DNA of 22,003 nt, from contig FN649735.1 of the NCBI GenBank assembly GCA_000310025.1, positions 974,325 through 996,327 of the forward strand, read 5' to 3'. Both the position numbers and the translations under genes were made by a program. The stretch comes from Ectocarpus siliculosus (lineage: Eukaryota > Sar > Phaeophyceae > Ectocarpales > Ectocarpaceae). Below are positions 9,288 through 18,950 of this stretch, in pieces; the first letter of the stretch is position 1, and the number at the start of each line of letters is the position of its first letter. The notes beneath the pieces were generated by a model. It saw only the letters and a list, made by a program, of their open reading frames with translations, had not been told where the DNA came from and made no database searches.

Positions 9288-9690
9288 TTGACTGCCCGGC
9301 GCCATCGCGGCCACCGGGGACGTCGCTGCGGCTGCCGTCTCCACCGTCCCCGTTGCGGCTACCACCGCCTTGGCCGTCTCGACACCCGGCGCCATCGCGG
9401 GCACTGCGGCCGTCTCGATGACCGGCGCCAACGCGGCCACCGGGGACGCCGCTGCTGCTGCAGCCCCCGCCGCCGCTGTTGTCGCCGCTGTCGCTGCGGC
9501 CGATTCGATGACCGGCGCCAACGCGGCCACCGGGGGCGTCGCTGCTGCCGCTGTCTCCTCTGCCGCCGTGGTCGCTGCCGCCGCTGCGACCGTCTCGATG
9601 CCCGGCGTCAACGCGACCACCGGGGACGTCGCCGCTGCTGCTGTCCCCACCGCCGCCGTTGCTGTCACTGTTGATGAAGGCACAGGTGAC
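9288..9690. repeat. 90-bp tandem repeat array, about four units
   Basis: The landmark CGTCTCGATG (or CGATTCGATG) recurs at 9411, 9501 and 9591, exactly 90 bp apart. A more diverged unit lies upstream. Each unit holds CGGCGCCAACGCGGCCACCG followed by GCC/GCT codon runs. The exact multiple of three keeps reading frames open on both strands. The minus-strand reading (APVIE, SPVAAL) is preferred because it continues from the Q-rich module. Confidence 0.9.
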
Positions 9691-9949
9691 GCTGCTGGCT
9701 GCTGATTCGGCGACTGGTGGTGTGCATGACATACCGGCACGCTTGCTGCGTGGCGCCATACGACCCGCGAGGAGAATATCCCTCGTTCTCACCGGTAAAC
9801 GCGGTCACCGGGGACGTCGCCGCTGCTGGCTGCTGATTCGGCGACTGGTGGTGTGCACTCATGACATACCGGCACGCTTGCTGCGTGGCGCCAAACGACC
9901 CGCGAGGAGAATATCCCTCGTTCTCGCCGGCAAACTCACCGCCACGCTG
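9691..9949. repeat. 131-bp tandem duplication, two units
   Basis: GCTGCTGGCTGCTGATTCGG begins at 9691 and again at 9822. The units are nearly identical through ATACCGGCACGCTTGCTGCG and GAGGAGAATATCCCTCGTTC. The second unit has four extra bases (CTCA in GTGCACTCATGAC), so the two units cannot share one reading frame. The encoded minus-strand module includes GYSPRGSFGATQQACRYVM. Confidence 0.9.
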
Positions 9950-10636
9950 CTGCTGATGCAACGAAGAAAATGTGGCAAATCCTCCGTTCCGCTGCGGCTG
10001 TGGCGATCGCTGCTGCTGCGGCTGCTGAAATCCACCACGATCGCTGCCGTACACCACGCCTGGCTGCTGCTGGTGGAACGCAGACCCTCTGCCAAACCCG
10101 CCATGCCTCCACTGCTGCTGGAACGACTGCTGTACGGGAACACCTTCGCATGACTACTGTTGACCATGCTGCTGTTGTACTCCGAGTCCACCGCCGGCTC
10201 CGTACTCCCGCTGCACCTCGTAGAGTTGATGCTGTGGAAGAGACGCAGGAACGGGCGGGTGCTGCACTATCAACCCGATCCCCCAGCTAGCCAATAGCTC
10301 CAAATTCGAGACATCCAGACGTTCCACTTCGAGACCGAAGCTGTCCAAGAACTCCTGCTCCTCGCTGTTGAGCTGAAGAGACACCAAAACGGGCAGATGC
10401 TGTACTGCCGGTCCGTTCCTCACGCAATCCTGAAAGAAACTAGCCGTTCCCCCGGCTCCATCCCTATGGTATCCAGACGCATACCCGGCGCCATCCACCT
10501 AGCGTCCCCCGCTGAACTCCTCTCCTCTGCCTCCTCAATTCTCCTGCGTAACTCCGCATTCTCGGCTTCCGCTTTCTTCATTTCTTCTTCCATCTCTCTT
10601 TCTCTTTCCGTCATCGCTGTAGGCTCCACTCGATAT

Positions 10637-10812
10637 CGTGTTAGTGCACTGCCGCCCTCAGCGGTCTGTGGTGTTGAGACTGGGGACTATGTTATCCCAG
10701 GAACAGCTGATAAAAAAGGACCACGTATTGTATATATTCGTCACGCAAGCCCCTCAGGCAAGCTGGTATTCAACACGCAAGCCCCTCAGGCAAGTGCCGG
10801 GAGCACACCGCC
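10637..10812 (-). repeat. Long direct repeat, copy 2 (candidate LTR)
   Basis: Near-identical to 6815-7022 in the same orientation but one 32-bp unit shorter. In minus sense it starts TGTGCTCCCGG, contains TATA-like GAATATATAC and ends CACTAACA, followed after 24 bases by the ATG at 10614. It would be the 5' repeat and promoter of the element. Confidence 0.8.
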
Positions 10813-11018
10813 AAAGACTATGACTATAATAACCTATAGAGGCCGATCACAGGGGGGGGGGGATGGCCGGGGATGCCCGCAATGCGCGGCCGCTTTTTTT
10901 TTTTTTTCAGCAGCACACATGAATTCCGCCGCCTGACCCAGGGCAAGGAGTACCCCGGCAACAGATCAACATCTCTTGGGACCTGCCTACCTGTCGAGGG
11001 TGCCGGTGTGCTCAATCG

Positions 11019-11766
11019 ATGAAGATACTCGTACTCCTGCTGTGGGTAGCAGCTTGGACTGTGAAAGGTGAGGTAGCAGAAAGTTATCGACTGTGTAGAT
11101 GGTGTGACCCTGCGTTTTGTACCCGCCAGCAACCGACTGGAGTCTACTGCAGTGCGCCTGGCTTGGCTTTGGGGGTGTACCGTACGCAACGGGTCACAGA
11201 GGACCATGCTCTGTATGTGTGAGAGTCGAACGCTTTTTACGGTTCGCCAAATGATGGAGTATTGACGGAATGGTGGCGACTTGTCTCACACCATCCCTGT
11301 ATCCTTGTACCCTGGCGACCCCCCTGGACGACACGCCGCACATCTTTTAGTATCATGAGAGACCGCCGACACCCCCCGACATGACACACATGACGACGTG
11401 GCACGGTTTGTTGTGCGCTATTTCGTGAGCAGAAACCTTATAACCCTCGTGCACACTACATGTCCAAGCATTTCTAGAGTTTCTGAAATGTAAAACGCTG
11501 AGTATTTTGCAGATGGCGGCAGATTGCGGTGTCTTCTTCCATCACGACCCCACAGCAACCGGGACAACGTCCCAGGCGAAAAAATCTTTTTTTCAGGGAT
11601 GGGTGGTAACCTCTGTCCACACACGTGTGTTGTGTCTACGATAGGCAAAAAAATGCAGTTCTGCCAACACCCGGTCTTTTTCGGATTCTCTGTCCCCGCG
11701 TGTCCGCCAGGTATGGACATGGACATCGATCGTATCTCGACTTTTATTTACGTGGCGAAATCTTGA
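11019..11766 (+). CDS. Candidate small secreted Cys-rich protein, two exons
   Basis: Not recognised. Exon 1 (11019-11067) starts MKILVLLLWVAAWTVK, a clear signal peptide, and ends AAAG at donor GTGAGG (phase 1). A strong acceptor (CTTTTTTTCAG at 11596) starts exon 2 at 11597 in matching phase. Exon 2 reads MGGNLCPHTCVVS, then MQFCQHPVFF and VPACPP, giving four cysteines spaced C-x3-C-x11-C-x11-C. The frame closes at TGA 11764-11766, for a product of about 72 residues. A donor-like GTATGG at 11711 (phase 1) could instead lead to further exons. Without splicing, the first exon would read on for 67 codons to 11222, also with cysteines. Secretion is inferred from the hydrophobic start; the role is unknown. 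Confidence 0.5.
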
Positions 11767-11932
11767 GAGAGAGTTGCGATTGCAGAGTGTGGCTGGCCTC
11801 TTGGGGGTACCGGCCGGCTTGGTTAGCGATCAAGCGAGCGTCGTTCGTTTTGCTCGTTGCCACGCACAAGCAAAGGGTGGAGCGGCGGCGACGGCGAGAA
11901 GCGAAAACGCCCCCGTTTTTCCGGGGCGCCAG

Positions 11933-12515
11933 AGCTTGGGGACTCGTTCTGCCGTCACACTGACACAATCGGCCAAGAAGGATGAAGACGAGAGACGTAA
12001 GCGCCGAACATCCGGACCGTCCAACGCTGGCACAGACGCTCTGCAGGCCACACCCGACCCCACGAAGGTGCGCCAATGGAAGTATTTGTTTTGTCCAATA
12101 CTGACGACGTACGACGTTGACGACACTCAGTTTAGTCTCATAGTCGCAGCTTGAAGTCGATGGTCGCTCGTTATTTTTACGCAACACAGCAGTGGACCCC
12201 CGATAACGCGCATAGTCTAGCCGAAGAGGATCGTCGGGCACTGTCTTAACAAACGTGATTTTTTTCCTTATGCAGGCGGATGGTCCGAAATACCCTCGGG
12301 GGTTTCGACCGGGCAGGGAGGGAAACGACGGGGCGAAGCTGCCTGTGTACGTGTTCCTCGAGCAAGGCTTCCTGGAGGAGGGCGTGCCAGAACTTCTCAC
12401 CAAGGACATGCACGCTGTCATTGTCCGGTGGTGGGCTAGTGCCGTGGACAGCGATGAGGACCACGGATTTACTGGTAACCCTACGTCGACCGGCAAAGTC
12501 TTGTCAAAGAAGTAG
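11933..12515 (+). CDS. Two exons of an unrecognised protein
   Basis: Exon 11933-12067 (start uncertain, acceptor CGCCAG) encodes a basic stretch with KKDEDERRKRRTSG and ends ACGAAG at GTGCGC (phase 0). After a 208-bp intron, the acceptor TTTTTTTCCTTATGCAG opens an exon at 12276 in phase 0, starting ADGPKYPRGFRPGREGND. It runs through LPVYVFLEQGFLEEGVPELL and VRWWASAVDSDEDH to a TAG at 12513-12515. A possible donor (ACTG/GTAACC, 12474) would allow continuation in phase 1. The KKDEDERRKRR stretch resembles a nuclear localisation signal. No domain is recognised. No start codon is in frame in the first exon, so the gene's 5' end lies upstream, possibly in the secreted-protein model, but the phases do not match. 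Confidence 0.45.
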
Positions 12516-12855
12516 ACGGGAAGGCGACCCGCTTCATATACCCACGCATGTTTAGCCAGGTAACGACCGCTTGCTGCTTTTTTTTTTTGCGTAAACCAAA
12601 GTACATGATCACGGTCGTTGCGGTGTTGACCACTAGGACGCGGCCGTGCTGGTGAAAATCTTTTTTGTCAATTTGGGGCTTATTCGTTTTTTTCTCTTAG
12701 GTGTGTGCCTGTGCACATATTTTTGTTGTTGACTGTCGCTACAATACCGTCGTGTGTTGCTTGTGTCACGTCGGTCCGGCTTAACTATTTCATGTCCGTA
12801 TGTTCGACTCCCTCGATGCGTGTGACTGCCCCTTGCATCCTTGCGTTTCACCCAG

Positions 12856-13131
12856 GACATTCTCGAAATGAGGTTTGCGCACATACGGGTTGGAATGGAG
12901 ACGCACAAGGCTCCCCAGGCGGCCCAAGCTGGAATGCACGGAGATACTTGTCGGCTGTCTCACGGTGAACGGCGCCGCAATGCGTCGAGAAAGGGCGGAC
13001 AGCCCTTCGGTATCCAACAGGGAGAAACTCTGCGCGTGGCATTACCAGTATCCGCGGAAGAGCGAGTAGAGGTAGTGACAGCCGCCACGTGGCGCAATGC
13101 AGACCATGTGTATGAGACGCGCTCGGTGTGA
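12856..13131 (+). CDS. Candidate terminal exon, unrecognised
   Basis: Follows acceptor GCGTTTCACCCAG. The open frame of 91 codons starts DILEMRFAHIRVGMETHKAP and ends with VETRSV-like residues (ADHVYETRSV) at TGA 13129-13131. Codons are strongly G-rich in first position, as expected of coding DNA. It needs a phase-0 upstream exon, and the nearest candidate donor (12474) is phase 1. In that phase the same acceptor would give a shorter reading ending at TGA 12966-12968. It is undecided which is real. Confidence 0.35.
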   Translation, partial: DILEMRFAHIRVGMETHKAPQAAQAGMHGDTCRLSHGERRRNASRKGGQPFGIQQGETLRVALPVSAEERVEVVTAATWRNADHVYETRSV

Positions 13132-14089
13132 AGGACTGCTGTCGTCGTGTGCTGTGTCTATAGATTGTGATTGTGGTGTATGTCTTTTGTTTGTCTTGTG
13201 GGTTTGTTTTATTTTTCCTGCCTCGTTTTCTTCGTCTTTCTCTTCTTTTTCCATAATTTTCCATCTCGTTTGTCCTTTTCGCGTCTGCCTCGGATGGCCT
13301 TCCCTCTATCTCTGTGAAGTAGCAAGATTGAACCAGGGGATGTACCTCTCTCTGACCGTGTGTGTAAACGGGAGCGGAGGGCCCCAGATTTAGAGTCGTT
13401 GATTGAAATTGGCTTGTGGACCGGTGGGGTCTATTTTTTTTAGTGTACCTTTTGTAGGTAAGTTAGCATGGGACGGCGGTAATCACTCAGATGAGTGTTT
13501 TCCAATGAAGAGATCGGAACGGTTTTTTATTGTGAAGACAACAACAACAGTATGGTGTGTGTTCGATGAGTTCCCGATTGGTTTACCTTGGTTTTGCTGT
13601 TTTATTGTTTGTGCCGTTGAAGGGAGGGGCGGCGGTTGCGTGTACGGTTGAGGAGTGCACCAGCGTGGTCTTATCTTACCAGTGTCTACAAGGAGGGTTT
13701 GTGTACCGGTAATGCGCCTGTGTCTCGTTGTAACGGCTACATCTTTTAGGGGAAAGCCCGGTTTGTATCCGCCGCGTGGACGTCTGTGGTGAGAATAAAC
13801 AGGGTTCCGTACAGGACGACAACGTAATGTTTCAGAGTTGCTCCGACGACTGAAGACATTTTTGCAGAATCTTCAGGAAGGCTAGTGGTGTCAAGTTGGC
13901 ACACCAACGACACAAGGCGTTTCTTCTTGAAACCCACCGACTGATGCTTGTACGAATGTACGGATCCCGTCTTGCCTGTTGCACCAAGGCTCTCAAGGTG
14001 CCGATCTGATCTTATTTGTTTGAAGGATTGACTCCCTCTGAGAGGGGTATAGGTCCGATACACACAACGCGCGAAATGTTGGCGATCAC
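13132..14089. other. T-rich stretch without a supported gene
   Basis: Plus-strand T/G-rich sequence, compatible with 3' UTR or intergenic DNA. A minus-strand open frame (14108-13746) and a plus-strand one (13403-13651) have no splice, start or family support. Confidence 0.4.
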
Positions 14090-14578
14090 GTGGTAACCAC
14101 CAGGTCATGGGATCGATCCTTACTCGGATGGCCTTTTTTCCCCGAAGGTGACTTTTTTTCTACCAAAAAACATTTTTTGGTTCTCCCCTACGTTCTTTGC
14201 TCCTCATTTGCGCCACCCTCACGCTATTCTCCCAGTCCTCACCGAAGACGAAGGACCAACACTTGCCAATGGCGGTCAATAGATTTCAACGAAAAAAACA
14301 AAAACAATCGGGAATATTTATTCTGGGGCCTGGAACAAAAAGGACACACTCGACTCCTTAGTGACGATGTTGGTTTGAAACATGAGCATTCTCGTTTTGT
14401 TCCTGAGGCAGCGCGTATCCTACGCGAACACATCAAGTATATTGTCAAGAAAAGGACCACAGATATCACCGAAACTACAAACCGACTCGAAATCCGTTTT
14501 TCCGATCCGGCCCTGCATTCCCGCACTGAGTGTACTTTTTTTATTTCTCAAATCACGTACAGCCGAACTCGTATCTGA
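14090..14578 (+). CDS. Weak hypothetical ORF
   Basis: A 162-codon open frame. Only the second half (GHTRLLSDDVGLKHEHSRF, REHIKYIVKKRTTDITETTN) has protein-like, charged composition. The first half is low in coding character. No family is recognised, and no acceptor or start context decides the 5' end. It could be a decayed exon. Confidence 0.2.
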   Translation: MVTTRSWDRSLLGWPFFPEGDFFSTKKHFLVLPYVLCSSFAPPSRYSPSPHRRRRTNTCQWRSIDFNEKNKNNREYLFWGLEQKGHTRLLSDDVGLKHEHSRFVPEAARILREHIKYIVKKRTTDITETTNRLEIRFSDPALHSRTECTFFISQITYSRTRI

Positions 14579-14734
14579 TTTGTGCCCAATGTGCGCCCTC
14601 CAGTCGTCGGGGGTGAAAAACAACATAAACACACACAAACATGTGGTCACGGCCCCTCAACTCCCTAACTGCCCCCCCCCACACCCCACTCCCCCATCAA
14701 TGTACACATCGCCCCCCACTCCAGCTATGTGTAC

Positions 14735-16868
14735 TCATCCTCGCCAGCTATCCGGAACGACAAATGCTGGTCGGAGTAAGGCCAGGCTCTCGTCGTCGTC
14801 TATCCCCGCTCGTGGTGAGAAGTAGCGCAACATTTTCTGAAGTTGCATCTTGTTGTACTTGGACGGCGGGTTGCCACCGCATTCTTTGATGTACTCTCTG
14901 AGGTCGGGGACCCTCAAACTCCGCCAAGCGCTCGAGCCGATAATCCGGTTAAGCTCCAGCTGGCGATCTCTCTGCGCGACAGTGTAGACATTGATCGGCC
15001 TGGGTGCCTTTGGTTGTTTCGTGGTCGACCCCTTACCGCAACCCCCGCCTTCAACTTGTCTCTTAGCGCCATCTCTGCTTTGCGGTTTTTTAAGCGCTTC
15101 TTCAGGTTCGTCAGTTCATTCGTGAACGCGAACATGCGGCAATTGTGCCACTTCTTCAAAACGAAATCGAACAGGTCGTCACGTTGCTTTGTGCACCCCT
15201 TCCCCCCTTTGGGTCCGAGGTGAGGGTCTTCCACGAGACCCACACACTTGACCATGCCGCCTTGACTGGCTCAGCCGTGGAAATCACCCTGTATATTTCC
15301 GACGGCAAATCACCCAGATACGTCGCCAACAGGGTGGGGTTGAGCAATGCCGACCTATACCCCATCTCTAGTGCACGCACGAAAAGATAGAAATCAGCTG
15401 AAGCGAAAATGAGACCCTTCCTTTCCCACGGGTTGTTCCTCTCCTCGACCACGAATTCCAAGCCACTGAAATGAGGGTCGGCCTCCCGGAACTCCTCAGC
15501 GGATGCAACTTTGTGGCTGCTGACAAATGGCAAGAACGCCGAACCGAGAGAACGCTGTTTGTTCACGCGCGAAAGGGCGCTACTTAAAAGCCACCCAGCA
15601 ATGTTGTACACAAGACGCCGTTGATGAACATCCAGTTCAACGTCGCGGGCAGGACACGCCACTTTGACGAGATGGGCCTCGTCCAAACATTGCGTGAGGG
15701 TCTTGTCAACGACCTGCTCGGAATATGTATCACGGGGGGGGTGTAGCGGGTTGATGGATCATTGTCACGCCCAAATACAAAAACACCCTAAACACCAAAC
15801 GAACTGGTACACCGGCAAGATTCTCGCGCCCATACGACTCTACCTTCCTTCCACGTGCCAACCATTCGAGGCAGACTCACCTCGTCGATGGCCCCGAACA
15901 CGCAAGTGAGTGTGTGAGCGACACGCCGACTCTCCACTCCTAGCTCTTGAGCCTTGCGGACGATGCTCGGCTCGGTTCTGAACTCCAGTTGCTTCGGAAA
16001 GCGCTCGTCCTCCAGCTGCTTCTCGTACGCTAGTGCGCGCTTCGACGAAGGCGGTTGTTGGATTTTTTACCAGAACCCCCCACCACCCAAGAATCGCGCC
16101 CTTTACTCCCTGAACCAAGAGTAAACGTACGACGATATGCTTGAACTGCTTGTCTTGCCCTAGCCAATGTTCCCGGAGATGTTGCCCAACCAAGCTCACC
16201 ACCCTCTGGCCTGTCGGGAGCTTGCTGATGATGAAGTCGGCCAGGGCTGCATAGGTCTATCGTGCAAGGAGCATACAACGAGCATGGCGGCGACAGCTGA
16301 GAACAACGCATATTTATGATTGCTTTCATGGCGCCCCTCTCCTTTCATGGTTGATGGTACCGAGCAAGGTCATCTTAACCGGAATCTGGAGAGACCCCAG
16401 AAAAAACACGATGTTAGCGCGAAGTCGAGACGGTGGCGGCCTTCCCTTCTCACCTGCTGTTCGGCTTGAGGAGTATCCGTCTCTTCTGCTTTTGCTCTTC
16501 ATCCTCCTCCTCCTCATCTTCCCTTGTGAATGCATCCAGGCATTCATACAGGCGGTCGAAGTCCTCGGAACCTTCATCGTCTTGATCAATACCCTTGATG
16601 CCTGTGTCACATACGAAGAATTTACGCGCGCGGGGGTGGGGGGGGTGGGAGGCACACATGCCTAAGGTGTCAGTGAGCAACCGTAATCTATTCCCTATAA
16701 GCCGGAGATGGTCTTGGTGTGCCTTACCCGCGTGACGACCGCCCAGCCTCCAGGGTACCGCTACCATTGAAGACTCCTCATCACAAGGCAGCGATTGGGT
16801 CTGCTTGACAAAAGTCACGAGCTGTGCGGCGAAGAGTTCTTACCGCGCATAGACTCCGAGCGAGCCAT
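14735..16868 (-). pseudogene. Spliced, frame-damaged transposon-type gene with SAP-like C-terminus
   Basis: A possible start lies at 16868 (MARSESMRG), with a frame change directly after. An open exon 16842-16454 carries a long acidic-basic run (TREDEEEEDEEQKQKRR) and a GTGAGA donor. Exon 16246-16131 (LADFIISKLPTGQRVVSLVG) ends phase 0 at GTACGT. Exon 16039-15881 (AYEKQLEDERFPKQLEF) ends phase 0 at GTGAGT. The exon starting 15713 (VVDKTLTQCLDEAHLVKVAC) holds LVYNIAGWLLSSAL, like the Y-xAGy motif near the C-terminus of P-element/THAP9-type and other eukaryotic transposases. A one-base frame change at about 15240-15265 leads to FVLKKWHNCRMFAFTNELTN and a basic tail. A second one at about 15010-15050 leads to a SAP-like helix pair (LRVPDLREYIKECGGNPPSK), ending TAG at 14735. 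The family call is tentative; catalytic residues and terminal repeats were not found. Confidence 0.45.
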
Positions 16869-17576
16869 GTATCAATATGTCGTTGTCACTGAACCCTTAT
16901 TCTTTTCCGGTGTGCTACTGCTGTCCCGTAAGCGCAGGTAGCCCGATGTTGACCAACAACCACTTGCTGTAGTCAGCTTGAGCAGCAGCTTGCCGAGTAC
17001 CACCAACTGCGCAATATTATTCGTGTAACCCTCCCACGGTTACGCCCGGACTTCGGTTCTCTGTACGTTTACCATGTAGCAGACATAAGGTTGTTCAATA
17101 TCCATTCGGGTAACCTGTACAGAAAGAGCAACCTATATCCGTTACCCGATAGCGATCAAGCGGTTTGTCACACTCTCTAGAACGCAGCTGCAAATACCCA
17201 ATAGAGGCCACCTAGCATTCATAGCAAGCTCCTGATCAGCACATCAGGTTCAGCACTCACAGTGGGTGGCAATAGCTAGGGTACGGCTCAGTCAATCTTT
17301 CGCTTCAGGGGCGGGGTTGACAAGTAAACACTTGGCTTTAGATGGGGGCAACCGCCGAGGAAGAGGCCTTTGCCTCCAGGGGACCCCTCCTGTCCAGCAG
17401 GCTGGATCGGGAAACATATTGGTCTGTCTGATTCCCGATCATGTCAGCCTACGCCCTCCGGATACTAGCGACCATGCGAGGTGTCTATGATTATTTCGAG
17501 AACCGGTGGGGACGACCGGCCGGAACAGTATTATCCAGATACTCCAGTTTCTACACGGGATCACGTATCTACAGTA
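16869..17576. other. Stretch without a supported gene
   Basis: Contains two inverted-repeat oddities: CGGGTAAC (17107) with GTTACCCG (about 17140), and GATCGGGAA (about 17404) with TTCCCGATC (about 17431). No exon could be supported. Confidence 0.35.
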
Positions 17577-17853
17577 GCTAGGAACCAATCGAACCCCCGA
17601 AAGCGACGTCGAGAACTTGTGGACTGACGTAGATGGCAGGAACGCATCACTGCGTTTCAATGACAACGTCGGATTACAACAGTGGGTAGCAGATACAAAA
17701 ACAAGAAATACCCCACAGACCGCCAAGAGGGGGTCAGTCTGTTTCCGCACGCGTGCGGGAAGCGACTGGTGTAGAAGGTCAACGAGGCTGGTCGTTTCCC
17801 GACTCCAATGTGCAGTCACGCAAATCGTTCTCGACGCAGGGTCCCACGATTGA
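17577..17853 (+). CDS. Candidate exon, unrecognised
   Basis: Open between TAG 17574-17576 and TGA 17851-17853. The first part (PESDVENLWTDVDGRNASLR, then FNDNVGLQQWVADTKTRN) has a purine-first codon pattern typical of coding DNA. The second part is less convincing. The acceptor (ATCTACAG or ATCTACAGTAG) is weak and no donor is clear. Confidence 0.25.
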
Positions 17854-17920
17854 CAGCAGGAGCAAAAACGACTGCAATCGAAATGACCACTATTCTCGGT
17901 CCGGCTATATGTACGTTATA

Positions 17921-18137
17921 CCGTATATGACACAAGATAACACACCCCCTGGACCGATTTTCAAAGCTCGATTACTCCACGACGAAGAGGATGCATAAAC
18001 GAAACGATACATTTTCGAAAACCTCTCGACGAGACGGTTCCAACGCGGCCGTTTTCGGCGCTGTGACTCTTCCTGCTGTTGAGAAATCGAGCTTTGAAAA
18101 TCGGCCCAGGGGGTGTGTTATCTTGTGTCATATACGG
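17921..18137. mobile_element. Foldback MITE with 60-bp terminal inverted repeats and TA duplication
   Basis: Arms 17921-17980 and 18078-18137 are reverse complements with only about three mismatches. They start CCGTATATGACACAAGATAA, then CACACCCCCTGG, then CCGATTTTCAAAGCTCGATT. TA flanks both ends (17919-17920 and 18138-18139). The 97-bp centre has no ORF. This fits a non-autonomous TA-inserting (Tc1/mariner-like) element. It shares its arm core with the decayed copy at 4452-4655, so at least two members of the family are present. Confidence 0.88.
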
Positions 18138-18139
18138 TA

Positions 18140-18950
18140 CATGACTCCTTCCGGCGTGTGCGTGCCATCATCCTAAAGCGGTAGATACCACGTGACAGGA
18201 GGCCGTAGACTACGTACAATATGTACTTCCTCAACCATCTTGAGACCGCGACAACGGTCTTGAGAACGGGCTGGCGCAGCGCAGGCGTCGACGTAGGCGG
18301 CGGCACCTTTCTGGTGGTTCGACCTCCCCAACAGTAGCTACATGAAAGGCCCCATCAGATTCGCCCGAACTTACATGAACCTGCTGCGGTGACAGCGGCT
18401 GCTCTGTTCAAGGTCCAGTTCCCTTCGAGCGGGCGAAGATGGTCACACCGGCCTGTCGACCGAGGACTTCTCCGGCATCAGGAACTGCCCCCTTCTCCCC
18501 ACCCCGGGATGGACGTTGTCTGGTTGTCTCGTTGTGGTCTCGCGTGTGTAGAGTGCGGTGGGGTGTATGGCGCTGTTGCGAGATCGGCCACAGGGCACAG
18601 GAACACAGAAACACAGGAAGGCGGAAGATCCGGAAGAAGAAACAAAAAAATGCTACCGAACCTACTAGACTATTGGTTCTTGCGGGGAGGGCGTAGATGG
18701 AACATAGCGTCGGCGGAGCCCCCCGTATCGTCCCTCGGCTGCAGACGACTGCAGACTGCAGCAGAGCAAATAATCAAACAACCCACCTCTTCTACACCCA
18801 GATCCTCCCCTCTACTCTCCCCACCTCCTGCCGCGCGTAACGAGGCAGAGCAGAGAGTTATTCGTCTAGGCTCCGGCATCGCGCATCTCCGTCACCGGGA
18901 GGATCGATTTTTCGGCGGGAAGGAAGGGGTGTAGACTTACAGGCTTGCAG
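18140..18950. other. Stretch with an open but unproven plus-strand frame
   Basis: A plus-strand frame starts at ATG 18221 (MYFLNHLETATTVLRTGW), meets TAG after PPQQ at about 18335, then stays open in the same frame to 18934. Neither part has recognised domains. Exons of the gene that continues at 18951 may lie here, but none can be fixed. Confidence 0.2.

Larger units (their letters stand above)
8107..10614 (-). pseudogene. Broken low-complexity ORF: coiled coil, Q-rich domain, Ala-rich tandem repeats
   Basis: Not recognised as a known family. Reading begins at ATG 10614 with a charged coiled-coil start (MTEREREMEEEMKKAEAENA). The frame then has to change between about 10500 and 10422 to continue into a stretch with SEEQEFLDSFGLEVERLDV and a Q-rich region. 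A TAG at 10154-10156 interrupts the Q-rich part (QQHGQQ, stop, SCEGV), probably a mutated CAG. The frame goes on through two copies of a module ending ATQQACRYVM. There a 4-base difference between the copies (about 9729-9732) throws it out of frame. A third frame carries on as Ala/Thr/Val-rich 30-residue repeats (SPVAALAPVIETAAA type) to 8820, and a further frame resumes with PFDPG-type motifs and ends at 8107. At least four breaks suggest a decayed gene. Small introns could explain the first one. Confidence 0.5.
6815..10812 (-). mobile_element. Candidate non-autonomous LTR-type element, about 4 kb
   Basis: Two long direct repeats bracket the segment. On the minus strand, an ORF starts at 10614, only 24 bases inside the right-hand repeat. 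That repeat contains the only TATA-like sequence near it (minus sense GAATATATAC), so the repeat could act as promoter. Downstream of the ORF lies 1 kb of non-coding DNA before the left-hand repeat. No reverse transcriptase, integrase, protease or zinc-knuckle motif was recognised, so it would be a LARD/TRIM-like derivative. Against this: no target-site duplication is evident (left flank ACAAGGG, right flank AAAGACT) and no convincing primer-binding site was found. The alternative is a host gene trapped between two copies of a dispersed repeat. Confidence 0.5.

Noticed and set aside
8433-9674. 413-codon plus-strand ORF
   Set aside because: Runs through GCC/GCT tracts and the 90-bp repeats, which are open in most frames. 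Composition is Arg/Cys/Pro-rich and it does not join protein-like flanks.
14083-14125. Pol III B-box-like GATCGATCC with TGGTAACCACC upstream
   Set aside because: No A-box at the right distance and no cloverleaf; the match is short enough to be chance.
10154-18335. In-frame TAG after Gln-Gln at 10154-10156 and again near 18335, hinting at TAG recoding as Gln
   Set aside because: Only two cases, one in a gene with other breaks and one in an unproven ORF. Several proposed genes end properly at TAG.
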